Made by a program: the position numbers and the translations under genes
The notes under the pieces: model-generated
Database searches by the model: none
Told to the model about the DNA's origin: nothing
The model's input: the letters and a program-made list of their open reading frames with translations, nothing else
Shown here: positions 44,496 through 54,114 of the stretch, piece by piece
How the letters are laid out: the number at the start of each line of letters is the position of its first letter
Numbering within the stretch: position 1 is the stretch's first letter
Source: Fonsecaea monophora
Lineage: Eukaryota; Ascomycota; Eurotiomycetes; Chaetothyriales; Herpotrichiellaceae
Length of the DNA: 64,000 nt
Assembly (NCBI RefSeq): GCF_001642475.1
Contig: NW_019174061.1
Span: forward strand, 1 to 64,000
Direction of reading: 5' to 3'

Positions 44496-46350
44496 ATGGC
44501 GCAGTACATGGGACTTACAGGATCTTAATGCCACTGAACTTTGTTCCCTGTGGCATCAGAAGTCTGGACATTTGAAGCCCACACGGTGGTCAGAGACCTA
44601 TGGTAACAAAACAAACAAAAAACGCGATACGAGTTACCAATCCCATGGTATAGCTGTACCTAGACAGTAATAACACAGTCCACTATGATTAGCGATCACA
44701 ACCAAAGCCCAATGATCCATGTGGGCATGACCCACCGAAGCCTAGAGTAGCGCCTGTGGGTTCCCATCCCCCCACCCCTCCACCCCTCCCGTATCCCCAT
44801 GTAGATTCCAAGTAAAATGTAGACAGACATCTTTGACGCCTTTGGAATTGCTGCCTGCGCACGCTCCACCCATAATCAAACACGGGAATCTAGCCGTCTC
44901 GCCGTGCAACCTCAAAACCTGATGAGAGATTTTGCGACTGACCGTCAGAAAGCGGAAGCATGCATGCGGCATGCACGCAAAACCTAGCCTTGGGCGAGCG
45001 ACAACCCACGGGTGTTTTATCATTGCCAACCAGGCAGGCAGGGTGTCTATTGGTGGCGCTGCCTTGAGGCTCTGAGTCTCTGAAGATCTGAGGCTCCCTG
45101 ATTTCCCTAGTGACTACCTAATCACAACCAACAAGTCTTGCCAGGTAGATTTTGGCTTCGAAATACATGCATGTCGCTTTCTCGCTGCGTACGTACGTAT
45201 GCCAGGTGACTAGTATGGCTAACCAAAGGTGGTTTTACCTACTGGCCTACATAGGTATTGGTATCTATGTATCATGTACTCTGTTTGCACCCTGGTACGC
45301 AATACTACTAGTACATGTCCACCTTCGTGCAGCGATGTCTTGTGAACGCCACAATCACGCTTGGGGTGGTGTTGGGTGGGGAAGGAGGGGAAGGGCGCGT
45401 GTTTATTTCTCCTGCTCTTTGTCTGCCTCTTCAGCTGAGCCCGCACATATACTGTACGTCACATATACATACATACATACATACATACATACATACATAC
45501 ATACATTGACAGGTACCTAGTAGGCAGACACGCAGCTACGTAGATACACGGAGACGCACTCGCTCACGGTCAGCAAGGTACACAACGCAACGAAACACTC
45601 TGCCCTCCCTGTACATATGTATGTACGTATGTATATGTACGGGATCCGGGATGACGCAGCGACTCTTGTGTGCTTGTATCCCTGATTCTTGATCCCTGGT
45701 TTCTGGTCTCTGGTCTCCCTTGATTCAAGAGTATCCACCCCTCCTTTGGGCGGGCGCAGGCAAGAGGCGGGCAAGCGAGTGAAGCCTCAAGGCGGGAAGC
45801 AAGCAACTAACGAAACGGCAGGCAGGCAGGCAGGCAATCAAGCAACCAAGTGTAGCATGCATGGAAGAAACCTGACACGGAGGGAGCTGTCCAAACTAGC
45901 TCTGCTCTTTTGGGGACATGTCCACAGCTACTGTTTAGCCACTGAAAAAGGTCCGCTCAAAGATAGATCGAGTGCCTCATCATGATCTCTGCCTTTCGGG
46001 ACCCGCAATTTCTCTCTCTCTCTCTGTCTCTCTGGCCTAGCTGACTCGCTCGTAGCAGAATTGCTGAACAACCCTATTCCATCCAAACGATCCAAACCTC
46101 CCACGGTGAAAGGAGACAATGATCGGGCGACGAGGTCAAACCAACCGGCCAACCTTTCTCCTTCAGCACGATTCTCAATTCTTTTTGTTTTGAGCGCCGC
46201 AGAAATCCCCCGATGATGAAAATCGGCAGATGTGTACAAATTCCTGAATGAAGCCCTTCTCCCCCTACCTCAACACCACCAAACTCCCCCACCCTCTCCT
46301 CGTAAGTCTTTACTGCTCGTCCCATCTCGTCCCATATCGCTCTAGTTCGT
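44496..46350. other. Intergenic region (1.9 kb), microsatellite-rich
   Basis: This contains CGTA, CATA, GGCA and CT-type short repeats between about 45180 and 46030. No coding sequence is recognised. It separates the accessory block from the right-hand core block. Confidence 0.55.
45465..45506. repeat. (ATAC)n microsatellite
   Basis: About ten nearly perfect copies of a 4-base unit are present, with related TATG/TACG repeats nearby at 45616-45640. Confidence 0.9.
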
Positions 46351-47483
46351 TCATGGATCCGTCTTGAGCTTCTTCGAGGAGCCCGCTCCGCCCCTTTTTC
46401 CCTTCTTCGTGCTACTGTCGTTGTCTTCGGCAGGCTCACCAGCAGTGCCCGGAGCGGTGACCTCCTGCTTCTTCCTCCCTCTCTTCTTGGGCGTCTTTGG
46501 CGGCTCCGCGGGCGTACTCGCCAGTTTGTCCTGTGCGGCCTCCAGCATGCTGGCGACTCGACCCATGACGTCCCAGTGGAAGCGCGGGTTACTTGTGGCG
46601 ATGTGCTGGAACACTGGATCCGTGTGGTACGAGCGAAAGTGTCGGCTTGCGGTTTTGGCGAGGACTTTCCACAGCTCCGCGTCCTCTTTTTCGGAAATCG
46701 TATGCTTATTTGTCGGTGAAGGCAGGCCACCACCAGTACCAGTGCTCGAGCCAGTGTTGCCGGCGCCGACATTGGCGCTCATGGAACGATCGCTTGGACT
46801 ATCCGTGACAAAGAAATGAGAAAGACACGGCAGTAACGCCTCCTTCACCATCCCGAGGATTTCCGCGATCTCATTTGTGGCTTTCTCGCGGAGTACGGTT
46901 ATTTTGTACTTGTGAGCAATGAGATACATCTTCGCGTGCAGCGATATTGGAGAAGAACCCATGTAACCAGTGTCCTCCTGAGCATCGTCGGGTTCTGCGT
47001 CAGGGTCGGAAATCGCTTCGTCAGAGTGACCGGATGCGGAGGCCTTGCCATGTTTCATCAGACTTTGTATGTCAAGCCCACTATTGTCAGACGCAGGCTC
47101 ATCGTCGTATTCGTCAGTGTACCACCAGAGGATCAAGTGGGCGATAATGGCTGGTTCGTCACCGTCAAGATGTACTTCTTGCCGCTTGCTACCCTATTGA
47201 CTTGGAGAAGTCTCCGTTAGTTGATGTTAAGCTGACCAGGACTTGAAGGAGGTCAAAACTTTACCGGGGGTGCGTTGCTGTAAAGTTCCAAAAAGGATTC
47301 GGAAGAGTCAGTGATGACATGACTGTGCACTGCCCATCGATAATCATTGACAATGATATCGACATTGGGTTGACATTCCTTCTTGAGGCATGAGGAAAAG
47401 CTATCTCCTTGTCAGACGAATGGATGAGTACACAAAGTGCTGCTAGGTGCGTACGTCCTGAGGTCGCTCTCCGTGACAGCCAT
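46351..47483 (-). CDS. BTB/POZ domain protein
   Basis: Three exons, 47483-47455, 47400-47265 and 47193-46351, encode 335 residues. The start MAVTESDLRT is followed by a BTB domain: CQPNVDIIVNDYRWAVHSHVI, then SFLELYSNAPP, EVHLDGDEPAIIAHLILWWY and YLIAHKYKITVLREKATNEI. A low-complexity acidic segment interrupts the domain after its first half. The C-terminal region ends in a Lys-rich nuclear-type tail (KKRGRKKQ and KKGKRGGAGSSKKLK). Fungal BTB proteins of this kind are numerous and mostly uncharacterised. They may be substrate adaptors or chromatin-linked. The splice phases all agree, which supports the first two short exons. Confidence 0.82.
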
Positions 47484-48344
47484 GTCAAGTATTCCGATGC
47501 CACCTGAAAGCTCACTTCACATAGGTAGTTGGAGTGGTTGTCTAGACCGTACTTATAAGTGTAAATCAAAAAGATAGGAAGGATGAGAAGTGATAATAAA
47601 GGTCAGAGAGATGCAAAGCGGCGAAGAGGAGACATGCACAGGTTGAGATTTATGTCACTGCACCGATATAGGTGAGTGGGCTTATAGCAGCATGAACCGA
47701 GTGAGTGAGTGAGTGAGTGAGTGAGTGAGTGAGTGAGTGAGTGAGTGAGTGAGTGAGTGCAGACAAATGATTTAAAGTCAAGTGAAGGTGAAAAGATGAA
47801 AACACAGACGGTGCCGAGTTAGTGTCAAGATAGGGGAGACATACATTGAGAATATTTGGGAATCTAATACGGCTGAGGCGCGAGTGACACCGTATGGCTT
47901 GAGATATAAAGAGAGAGTGAGTCATAGACAATATCTATGCGATAAAGATGCCACGGCATAACATGTACGCACACCTCTAGTCTGCCTTTCCTGGTTCTCA
48001 AAGAATAAGACAGGTCTGAAATAGGTATGCTCTTGAACTCAGCAGTTGGGCACTCACAGCGAACATCAACTCGAAAGCAGAGTTTGCTGACAAGAGCTTC
48101 TAACCACCAAACCTCGATCTCGCGCGTAAGAAATGCTCCGAGGCATTCCATGACTTGTGATCTCCGACCATGGGGGATTGTTGCGGTCGCAGACGTAGTT
48201 GCTCTGTTCTGAGTCGCGCTGTTGAAAAAATAAAGGAAAAGCTGAGAGACTTGAGAACAATTTGGTTTGTCGGGCTCTATTGGGGTATCTTTTGAGGAGT
48301 GGATAAGTATACAATGTTGTACAGCACTTACTGCACCAAATGTC
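47484..48344. other. Intergenic region between the BTB gene and CYM1
   Basis: This is the BTB promoter region and the CYM1 3' region. Apart from the GAGT microsatellite, nothing is recognised. Confidence 0.55.
47698..47759. repeat. (GAGT)n microsatellite, about 15 copies
   Basis: This is an uninterrupted GAGT tetranucleotide run about 215 bases upstream of the BTB start codon. Perfect long runs of this kind are prone to length change. Confidence 0.95.
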
Positions 48345-51300
48345 TTAATTTTCGGCTGACATCTTCAAAGTCTTGACTTGCCATTCATTCGGATCTCGCT
48401 CGACCCAGTCTTTCTTTTCCCCTAGGACACACATAGACCTCAAATCCGAAGGGAGGTCCACGAGGTACTTCTGAGCGACTGACTGCACAGCCTCCTTCGT
48501 GACACTCAGTAAGCGTTCGCGCATTTCCTGGTCCATATCTTCGGTGATGCCGTACATGAACTCTTTACTTGCTTCGCTGCTCACGCTTGTGGGAGCGTCA
48601 ACTCCTTGAAAAATGCTCAGCTTGCTCTCCTCAAGCTCGCGGCCACTCCAGACCCTATCACGGGCATAGAGTCCCGCGCGCTCGAACACACTCAACGAAG
48701 TGCGAGGATTGGGATCTCGATACGACGACATGGTGAACAATCCACTGATCGGGCTCGCACTCGCCGACGCACCATATGCGCCACCCTTCTCTCGCACCTC
48801 GGGATGGAGAAAGTTGTGGACCAAGAGTTGGCCAAGCACAGTGAGTGGTGCTTTGTCTGGTGAATTATAGGGTGCGGTTTGGAGGCATGTTCCCGTATAA
48901 GAAACTTGAAATGGCAGGTCGAAGAAAGCTCGTCGTGAAAGTGACGAGCCCGGTATCACACTCGATAGAACCGAGTCACTCACTGATGGCTGGGCTCGTG
49001 GTAACTGGGCAAGGAAGTTCTGAATGAGATCTCGATTGCCCTTGACCGAGGCAGCTTCACACACGACACGCAGCGACAAGTCGGACGAGTTGGCGATTGC
49101 TATCGATTGGATGGTTTGCAGGTTCTGTATGACCTGCACCAAGCTTTCTGGATCACGTCTGGCTTGATCCAGTATACGAGCGGTGGATTCTATTTGCGAG
49201 AGTCCAGAGAGCTGGTCCTGAATCCACCCTCTTTGTGTCAGCGCAGCAGAAGCGCTCGTGACGGCGAAGTGGTGACCGCTTTCCGCCACTGTATCCAGAG
49301 CCCCGGAAGCCTTAGATTCCAGAAGCTCCCGAATTGCAGCAATAGCTCCGGGACTTGTAAAGTCAATGTCCAATAGCAGTGTGCGGATAAGATCAAGCAT
49401 TGCTGGTACATTTCTGTCCAGCGCATAGCCATCCACCAAGAGCCCTTCATTACATTTGTCCAGACTCCACGGATCGGGCGCCGCAAATGAGGACACCGTT
49501 ATGCCGCCGGTCTTAAGAAGAATTTCGGCTTCGAGATCTCCCACAGACATTGTTTTGGTGCCTAACCGCATCAATGAATCCGTGAATAGTGGTAACAAGA
49601 CCCTAAGCTCGTTAGGGAGGTTTCTGAAGAGGTTCTTTGCCTGGAAATATGTGATCCCGTTCGTCTCGGTTTCACGCCATAAGCAATCCACTTCACCTAT
49701 CTTCTGATGATATCTTGGCTTTCTTTCCTTGTCTCGAGTGATATCGCTGACGCGGAGAGTTGGGAGGGTATCCAGATTCTTGTCTTGAGCCTTCTCTTGT
49801 TCCTCGACGAGCTCAAGTTCCTGCCGACCAAGCTCCAAAATGGCGGTCTCGGGTGAACTGGAAGCGTTCTTGACTGTCTCTAGAATGTTCCTCCTCCGTT
49901 CTTCTTCCCGTGCCTCCAAGGCGGCACCGTAAGACTCCGAAGGAGTCATGGTGAATTGCATGCAATTGTCGTTCAAGAGATATTTTTGTACAAGTTGGTT
50001 AAGATATTTCTCTTCTTTCATCCGTTGTTTGAAAGCATCGATGACTTCGTTCCATGCCAGGAAATCCATTGGGTTGACTCCATTAAACCACCCAGGGAGA
50101 GTTTTCTCCAGTAAGCCCATCCCAAAATTGGCTGTTTTATGCTTCAAGGAAAGCTCCAGTTGATGCATGTAACCTTCGATCTTGTTTGGTTGAAAAGCCT
50201 CGTGGGCTTTGTCTCGCAAAGTTGTCTGAATTCTCTTTTTCAAGCCAGCAATATCTTCAGCTTTCATACCGTCTAGTCCGATGGAGAAAACTCCAACCCT
50301 TGCAGAGGCGTCGTATCCGGAATTTGGGCTGAAGTTAGTTCCTAAGCCCGACTCGATTAACCCTTGATATAGAGGGGAACCGTAACCACTCATCAACAAC
50401 GACATCATTATGCCGATACAAAAGGTCTCTACCACATCGGAGGAGGGACATCCCATCCAGGAAATGGAAGACTTAAATTGCCGGTCAGGGGGTTGCATCG
50501 CATCGACCGGGCCGGGTACCTCGAAAGCGATGAATCCATTGGAAAAACTGATTGGCATCTTGATCTCCGTATCTGGCGTGGCCTTGTCGAATTTTGAGAT
50601 GGCCTCGTCCACATACTGAAGTTGTTCGGCCAGGCTTAAGCTGCCGTAAGAGAATATCTTTGCGTTGCTGGGATGGTAGTTCTTCCGGGAGAAGTTGACG
50701 AGTTGATCGTGTGTGAGCTGAGTCATGAACTCAGGATCACCACCAGAATTGTGCAGAGATGGTATGAGATGTTCTCTAAACCTGATGTAGAAGAGATAGC
50801 TGGCGTCTGACATCTGCCCTTTCATCTCGTTATAGACAACTCCTTTGAACTTGATATTGTCCTCCGTCGGGGGTTCTCGGGGGTCTTCCGGACCAAGCCG
50901 CCATCCTTCTTGCAAAAAGTCGGTACGTTTCAACAGTGGGTGGAGAGTTGCATCCATGTAGACTGACGACAGATTGCGGTAATCTTGAAGATTTGTAGTG
51001 GCAAATGGATATGACGTGTAGTCCGAAGACGTAAATGCATTCATAAAATTGGCCAGCGATCGCGGCATCATTTTGAAAAAGGGATCCCGGACGGGATACT
51101 TTTCGCTCCCACATAGCGTAACGTGTTCGAGGATATGGGGCAAGCCAGTTCTATCGGTAGGATTTGTTTTGAAGTTGATTGCAAAGACATTGTTCTTGTC
51201 GTCCCGAGCGACATGGAGGTACTCTGCGCCAGTTTTGTCATGCTCCAACCTCAACGCCGTCAAGTGCAGCTCCGGCACATGCTTTATCTCTCTCAGTGTG

Positions 51301-51428
51301 AATCCGTGTATGCTATCCCCGGGCGTGGGATATCTATTCAAGTCTGTCACCGACGCATACCCTCTTCTGGACAAATACGGCCTGCCGCATCGCAGAATGC
51401 CCTGGCGAACGACGCCATGCCTAAGCAT
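48345..51428 (-). CDS. CYM1: Presequence protease, mitochondrial (M16C metalloprotease)
   Basis: The single exon encodes 1,027 residues of the mitochondrial intermembrane/matrix peptidase that degrades cleaved presequences. The N-terminus (MLRHGVVRQGILRCGRPYLSRRGYASV) is a basic presequence. The inverted zinc motif HILEH is near residue 100, in DRTGLPHILEHVTLCGSEKYPVRDPFF, with the distal Glu in FKGVVYNEMKGQMSD. Later halves match M16C structure, for example FRNLPNELRVLLPLFTDSLM and REKGGAYGASAS, the Arg/Tyr pair of the substrate site. Length fits the family (about 990-1,030). It is divergent from taxilin. Confidence 0.96.
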   Translation of the reverse strand: MLRHGVVRQGILRCGRPYLSRRGYASVTDLNRYPTPGDSIHGFTLREIKHVPELHLTALRLEHDKTGAEYLHVARDDKNNVFAINFKTNPTDRTGLPHILEHVTLCGSEKYPVRDPFFKMMPRSLANFMNAFTSSDYTSYPFATTNLQDYRNLSSVYMDATLHPLLKRTDFLQEGWRLGPEDPREPPTEDNIKFKGVVYNEMKGQMSDASYLFYIRFREHLIPSLHNSGGDPEFMTQLTHDQLVNFSRKNYHPSNAKIFSYGSLSLAEQLQYVDEAISKFDKATPDTEIKMPISFSNGFIAFEVPGPVDAMQPPDRQFKSSISWMGCPSSDVVETFCIGIMMSLLMSGYGSPLYQGLIESGLGTNFSPNSGYDASARVGVFSIGLDGMKAEDIAGLKKRIQTTLRDKAHEAFQPNKIEGYMHQLELSLKHKTANFGMGLLEKTLPGWFNGVNPMDFLAWNEVIDAFKQRMKEEKYLNQLVQKYLLNDNCMQFTMTPSESYGAALEAREEERRRNILETVKNASSSPETAILELGRQELELVEEQEKAQDKNLDTLPTLRVSDITRDKERKPRYHQKIGEVDCLWRETETNGITYFQAKNLFRNLPNELRVLLPLFTDSLMRLGTKTMSVGDLEAEILLKTGGITVSSFAAPDPWSLDKCNEGLLVDGYALDRNVPAMLDLIRTLLLDIDFTSPGAIAAIRELLESKASGALDTVAESGHHFAVTSASAALTQRGWIQDQLSGLSQIESTARILDQARRDPESLVQVIQNLQTIQSIAIANSSDLSLRVVCEAASVKGNRDLIQNFLAQLPRAQPSVSDSVLSSVIPGSSLSRRAFFDLPFQVSYTGTCLQTAPYNSPDKAPLTVLGQLLVHNFLHPEVREKGGAYGASASASPISGLFTMSSYRDPNPRTSLSVFERAGLYARDRVWSGRELEESKLSIFQGVDAPTSVSSEASKEFMYGITEDMDQEMRERLLSVTKEAVQSVAQKYLVDLPSDLRSMCVLGEKKDWVERDPNEWQVKTLKMSAEN

Positions 51429-52170
51429 CTCCCGACCAAAGGAATCGCAGTCTCGAATCGGAGGTAGCCACTGAATCGGGGCGGCGAGTCTAAAGGGGTC
51501 GGTCGATGGTGGTTCGATGCGGGAGTAGAAGCTTGGAATTACAGTCTCTAGGTTCTTAATGATAGCAAACGCAGGTGTAACTGGAAGGCGAAGAAAGATG
51601 AAGACAAACCAAAATCGCCGAATTAAGGAATCGAGAAGTCACGTGTCACGTTCTCCCTATAGCAAGGTCTCTAACCAGATTCAAGAGGGGATCTGTGTAT
51701 GCTGGGATAGGTATTAGACAAGTATGCATAAATGCTGTCGATAGTCCCTTCGAATCTTGCGGTGTGCAGTAAGTAAGTTACCTCAATCTCGACGTTGAGT
51801 TTCGGTATATTGCGCATTTGTACACAGTGCTCGGCCGTGAAGGAAATCCCAGATCTGCGCGGCACGTCCTCCGATCGAGGTTCGCCTCGCACGATCTCTT
51901 CCCACTGTGCTTGACCGGACTATCTCTCTCTCTGTGTTCCACATAATCTACACGCAGTAAAGAATAGACGGGTCATCATAATAACCCAGAGATATCTCAA
52001 CAATTCTCACGTTCTAGTGCGTCCAATTGCTGTCTGACGCCACTTTAAAAGTCTTTTGTCGCAGATGTTCAGGCCGGGCACCACAGTCGTCTGTACGGGT
52101 TTCAAAAGCTACCACTGGCTTTGAACAGGCACAAAAAGGCCACAGCTTACGGGCCAGCGCTGCCGACCAC
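51429..52170. promoter_or_regulatory. Divergent promoter region, CYM1 / taxilin
   Basis: The two ATGs are 742 bases apart on opposite strands. A CACGTG palindrome at 51640-51645 (within TCACGTGTCACG) is the only distinctive motif seen; such E-boxes bind bHLH factors. Its role is inferred only. Confidence 0.4.
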
Positions 52171-53645
52171 ATGGCTACCGCGGCGCACAGTCCTACATCT
52201 CAAACCACAAATGGCGACAGCCACGATTTGCCCCCGCCCGCGCCCGCTGCGAAGAAAGGCAAGGGAAAGAAGGACAAACAACTCAGCGCTGAGGAGAATG
52301 CAAAACTAGTACAAGCGCGGTTATCACAGCTGGAGCAAGAGAAGGCAGGTGATAAGGCTCAGCAGGCGGAGATTGACCGTGAAGTAAAGAAAGCCATTCG
52401 TGACCTCAATGAGTTGATCAATGGTGTCGAACCTCTGAAGGGGATCGACCTCGTCAAACAGAAATATGAAGAGCTCCTTGCTGAAATGAAAAAGACCGAG
52501 CGCGAACACCTCAAGGCCAAAAAGAGTCGCGATCAGTACCAGAAGGACGCTGAGAAATCCAAGTCGGAGCACAATAAGACAACCACGATGAAGGACAAGT
52601 TGGAAAAGCTGTGCAGAGAATTGACAAAAGAGAACAAAAAACTCAAAGACGACAACAAGAAGCTTGAAGAGACGGAGAAACAGGCCCGGGAGAGCATCAA
52701 CGAGCGTCTAGACCAGATGCTCTATGATGTGCAGGAGGCTATGAACACCAAGACCGGCGCACATCCCGAATACCTTCACCTTGAGCTGGACGAGCTGTGA
52801 GTCAACCCTATCGTCATTTTGTGAGCTGGGTTAATATTTCATCAGGTTCAGAACGCGATGTAAGGTCTTAGCAGACCAAGCCGAAATCCGGGAAATGCAT
52901 TTCAAATCGATCCTTCGCCACAAAGATGCCGAGATAGCGCACCTGCAAGCCAAACACGAGGTTGAGCGTCGAAGGGCCGACACTGAAGCAGCTCGGTGCC
53001 GGACCCTGACGAGCCAAGTGTCGACCTTCTCACATACGGAAGCGGAGCTACGCAGTCAATTGAATATCTACGTGGAGAAATTCAAGCAGGTTAGTTCAAA
53101 TCTATCCCTTACCTTATTTTGATTGGTGCATGAGCTGAAACTCTTTGCTCACCATCCAGCAGGTGGAGGACACTCTCAACAACAGCAACGAGCTATTCCT
53201 CACATTTAGGAAAGAAATGGAGGAGATGTCCAAGAAGACGAAGCGACTCGAAAAGGAAAACCTCACGCTCTCGCGCAAACATGATCAAACAAATCGGAAC
53301 ATCTTGGAGATGGCCGAGGAACGTACGCGGGACAAGGAGGATCTGGAGAGGCTGAGAAAGCAGGAGCAGCGGATGCGCAACATCATCAAAATCATGCAGG
53401 AACAAGGTCGAGGCCGGCCGATCCAACAAGAGCCTGTGGACGATGAAGGCACAGAAAGCGAGTATGACGAGGAGTACGAGGACGAGGACGATGATGATGA
53501 AGCGAGTTATGAGGCGGAAGAGGAGCTGGCAACCGAAATCGCGAAGCCCGTGTTTGGTCCAGTGCCTCCGCCAGAAATGGTCGCTTCCAAGGCTAACGGG
53601 CAAAAGACGGCGACGGCGGCGCTCGTTAATGGTATGCCGCATTAA
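52171..53645 (+). CDS. Taxilin family coiled-coil protein
   Basis: Three exons, 52171-52796, 52846-53089 and 53163-53645, encode 450 residues. After a Lys-rich start (KKGKGKKDKQLS) the protein is one long coiled coil from about 35 to 385, with the taxilin blocks LEKLCRELTKENKKLKDDNK, FRTRCKVLADQAEIREMHF and VEDTLNNSNELFLTFRKEMEEMSKK. The C-terminus is an acidic run and a Pro-rich tail. Animal taxilins bind syntaxins and take part in vesicle traffic; the fungal role is less clear. The third exon has two adjacent AG acceptors (CAGCAG at 53157-53162), which would add or drop one Gln. Confidence 0.92.
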
Positions 53646-54114
53646 AGATGTGCATATAATACATCATTTGTATTCTTTTGGAACTCCAGGAACAATTGAT
53701 TTTGCTCGCCCATTTCCACAAATCCCTAGGGTATCCATGCTGTCAATGTATGAAATGATTGAAATGATGCGGGTTGAATGTAATAATTATTAATAGCGAG
53801 ATGGGAAGCGAAATAGGCGTCCCGAGTACCAGTAGGACCAAGCCAGTCTTGCGTCACTCCGCAGGAACAAAATTCGGAAAAAGAGACCAAAGTGGCCCTC
53901 TCAGCTCACCAGAATCTTCCCGTTGCATGTGAACTACTTGCTCATTGTCCCAACAAGAGCCCACCTGCCCATCCCAGGTCAGGATGGCTTTCGTGTCTGC
54001 AGTGCTTGCGGTGTCTCCCCTAGTCTTTGCTGATCCGCCGTGAAAACGAATTCTTATGATAGACTGCGACGACTGTCCCCCCGGTTTGGTGCCCGGTCGT
54101 GGCTTTGCCCTCCG
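53646..54114. other. Intergenic region taxilin / SEC59
   Basis: A short 3' and 5' untranslated region. No feature is recognised. Confidence 0.55.

Noticed and set aside
24550..46350. RIP-mutated transposon as the cause of decay in the accessory block
   Set aside because: No transposase, reverse transcriptase, terminal repeats or strong CpA-to-TpA bias were seen. The relic genes keep splice sites and ordinary composition.
45465..47759. Possible CRISPR-like or regulatory arrays
   Set aside because: The repeats are 4-base microsatellites without spacers in a eukaryotic genome.
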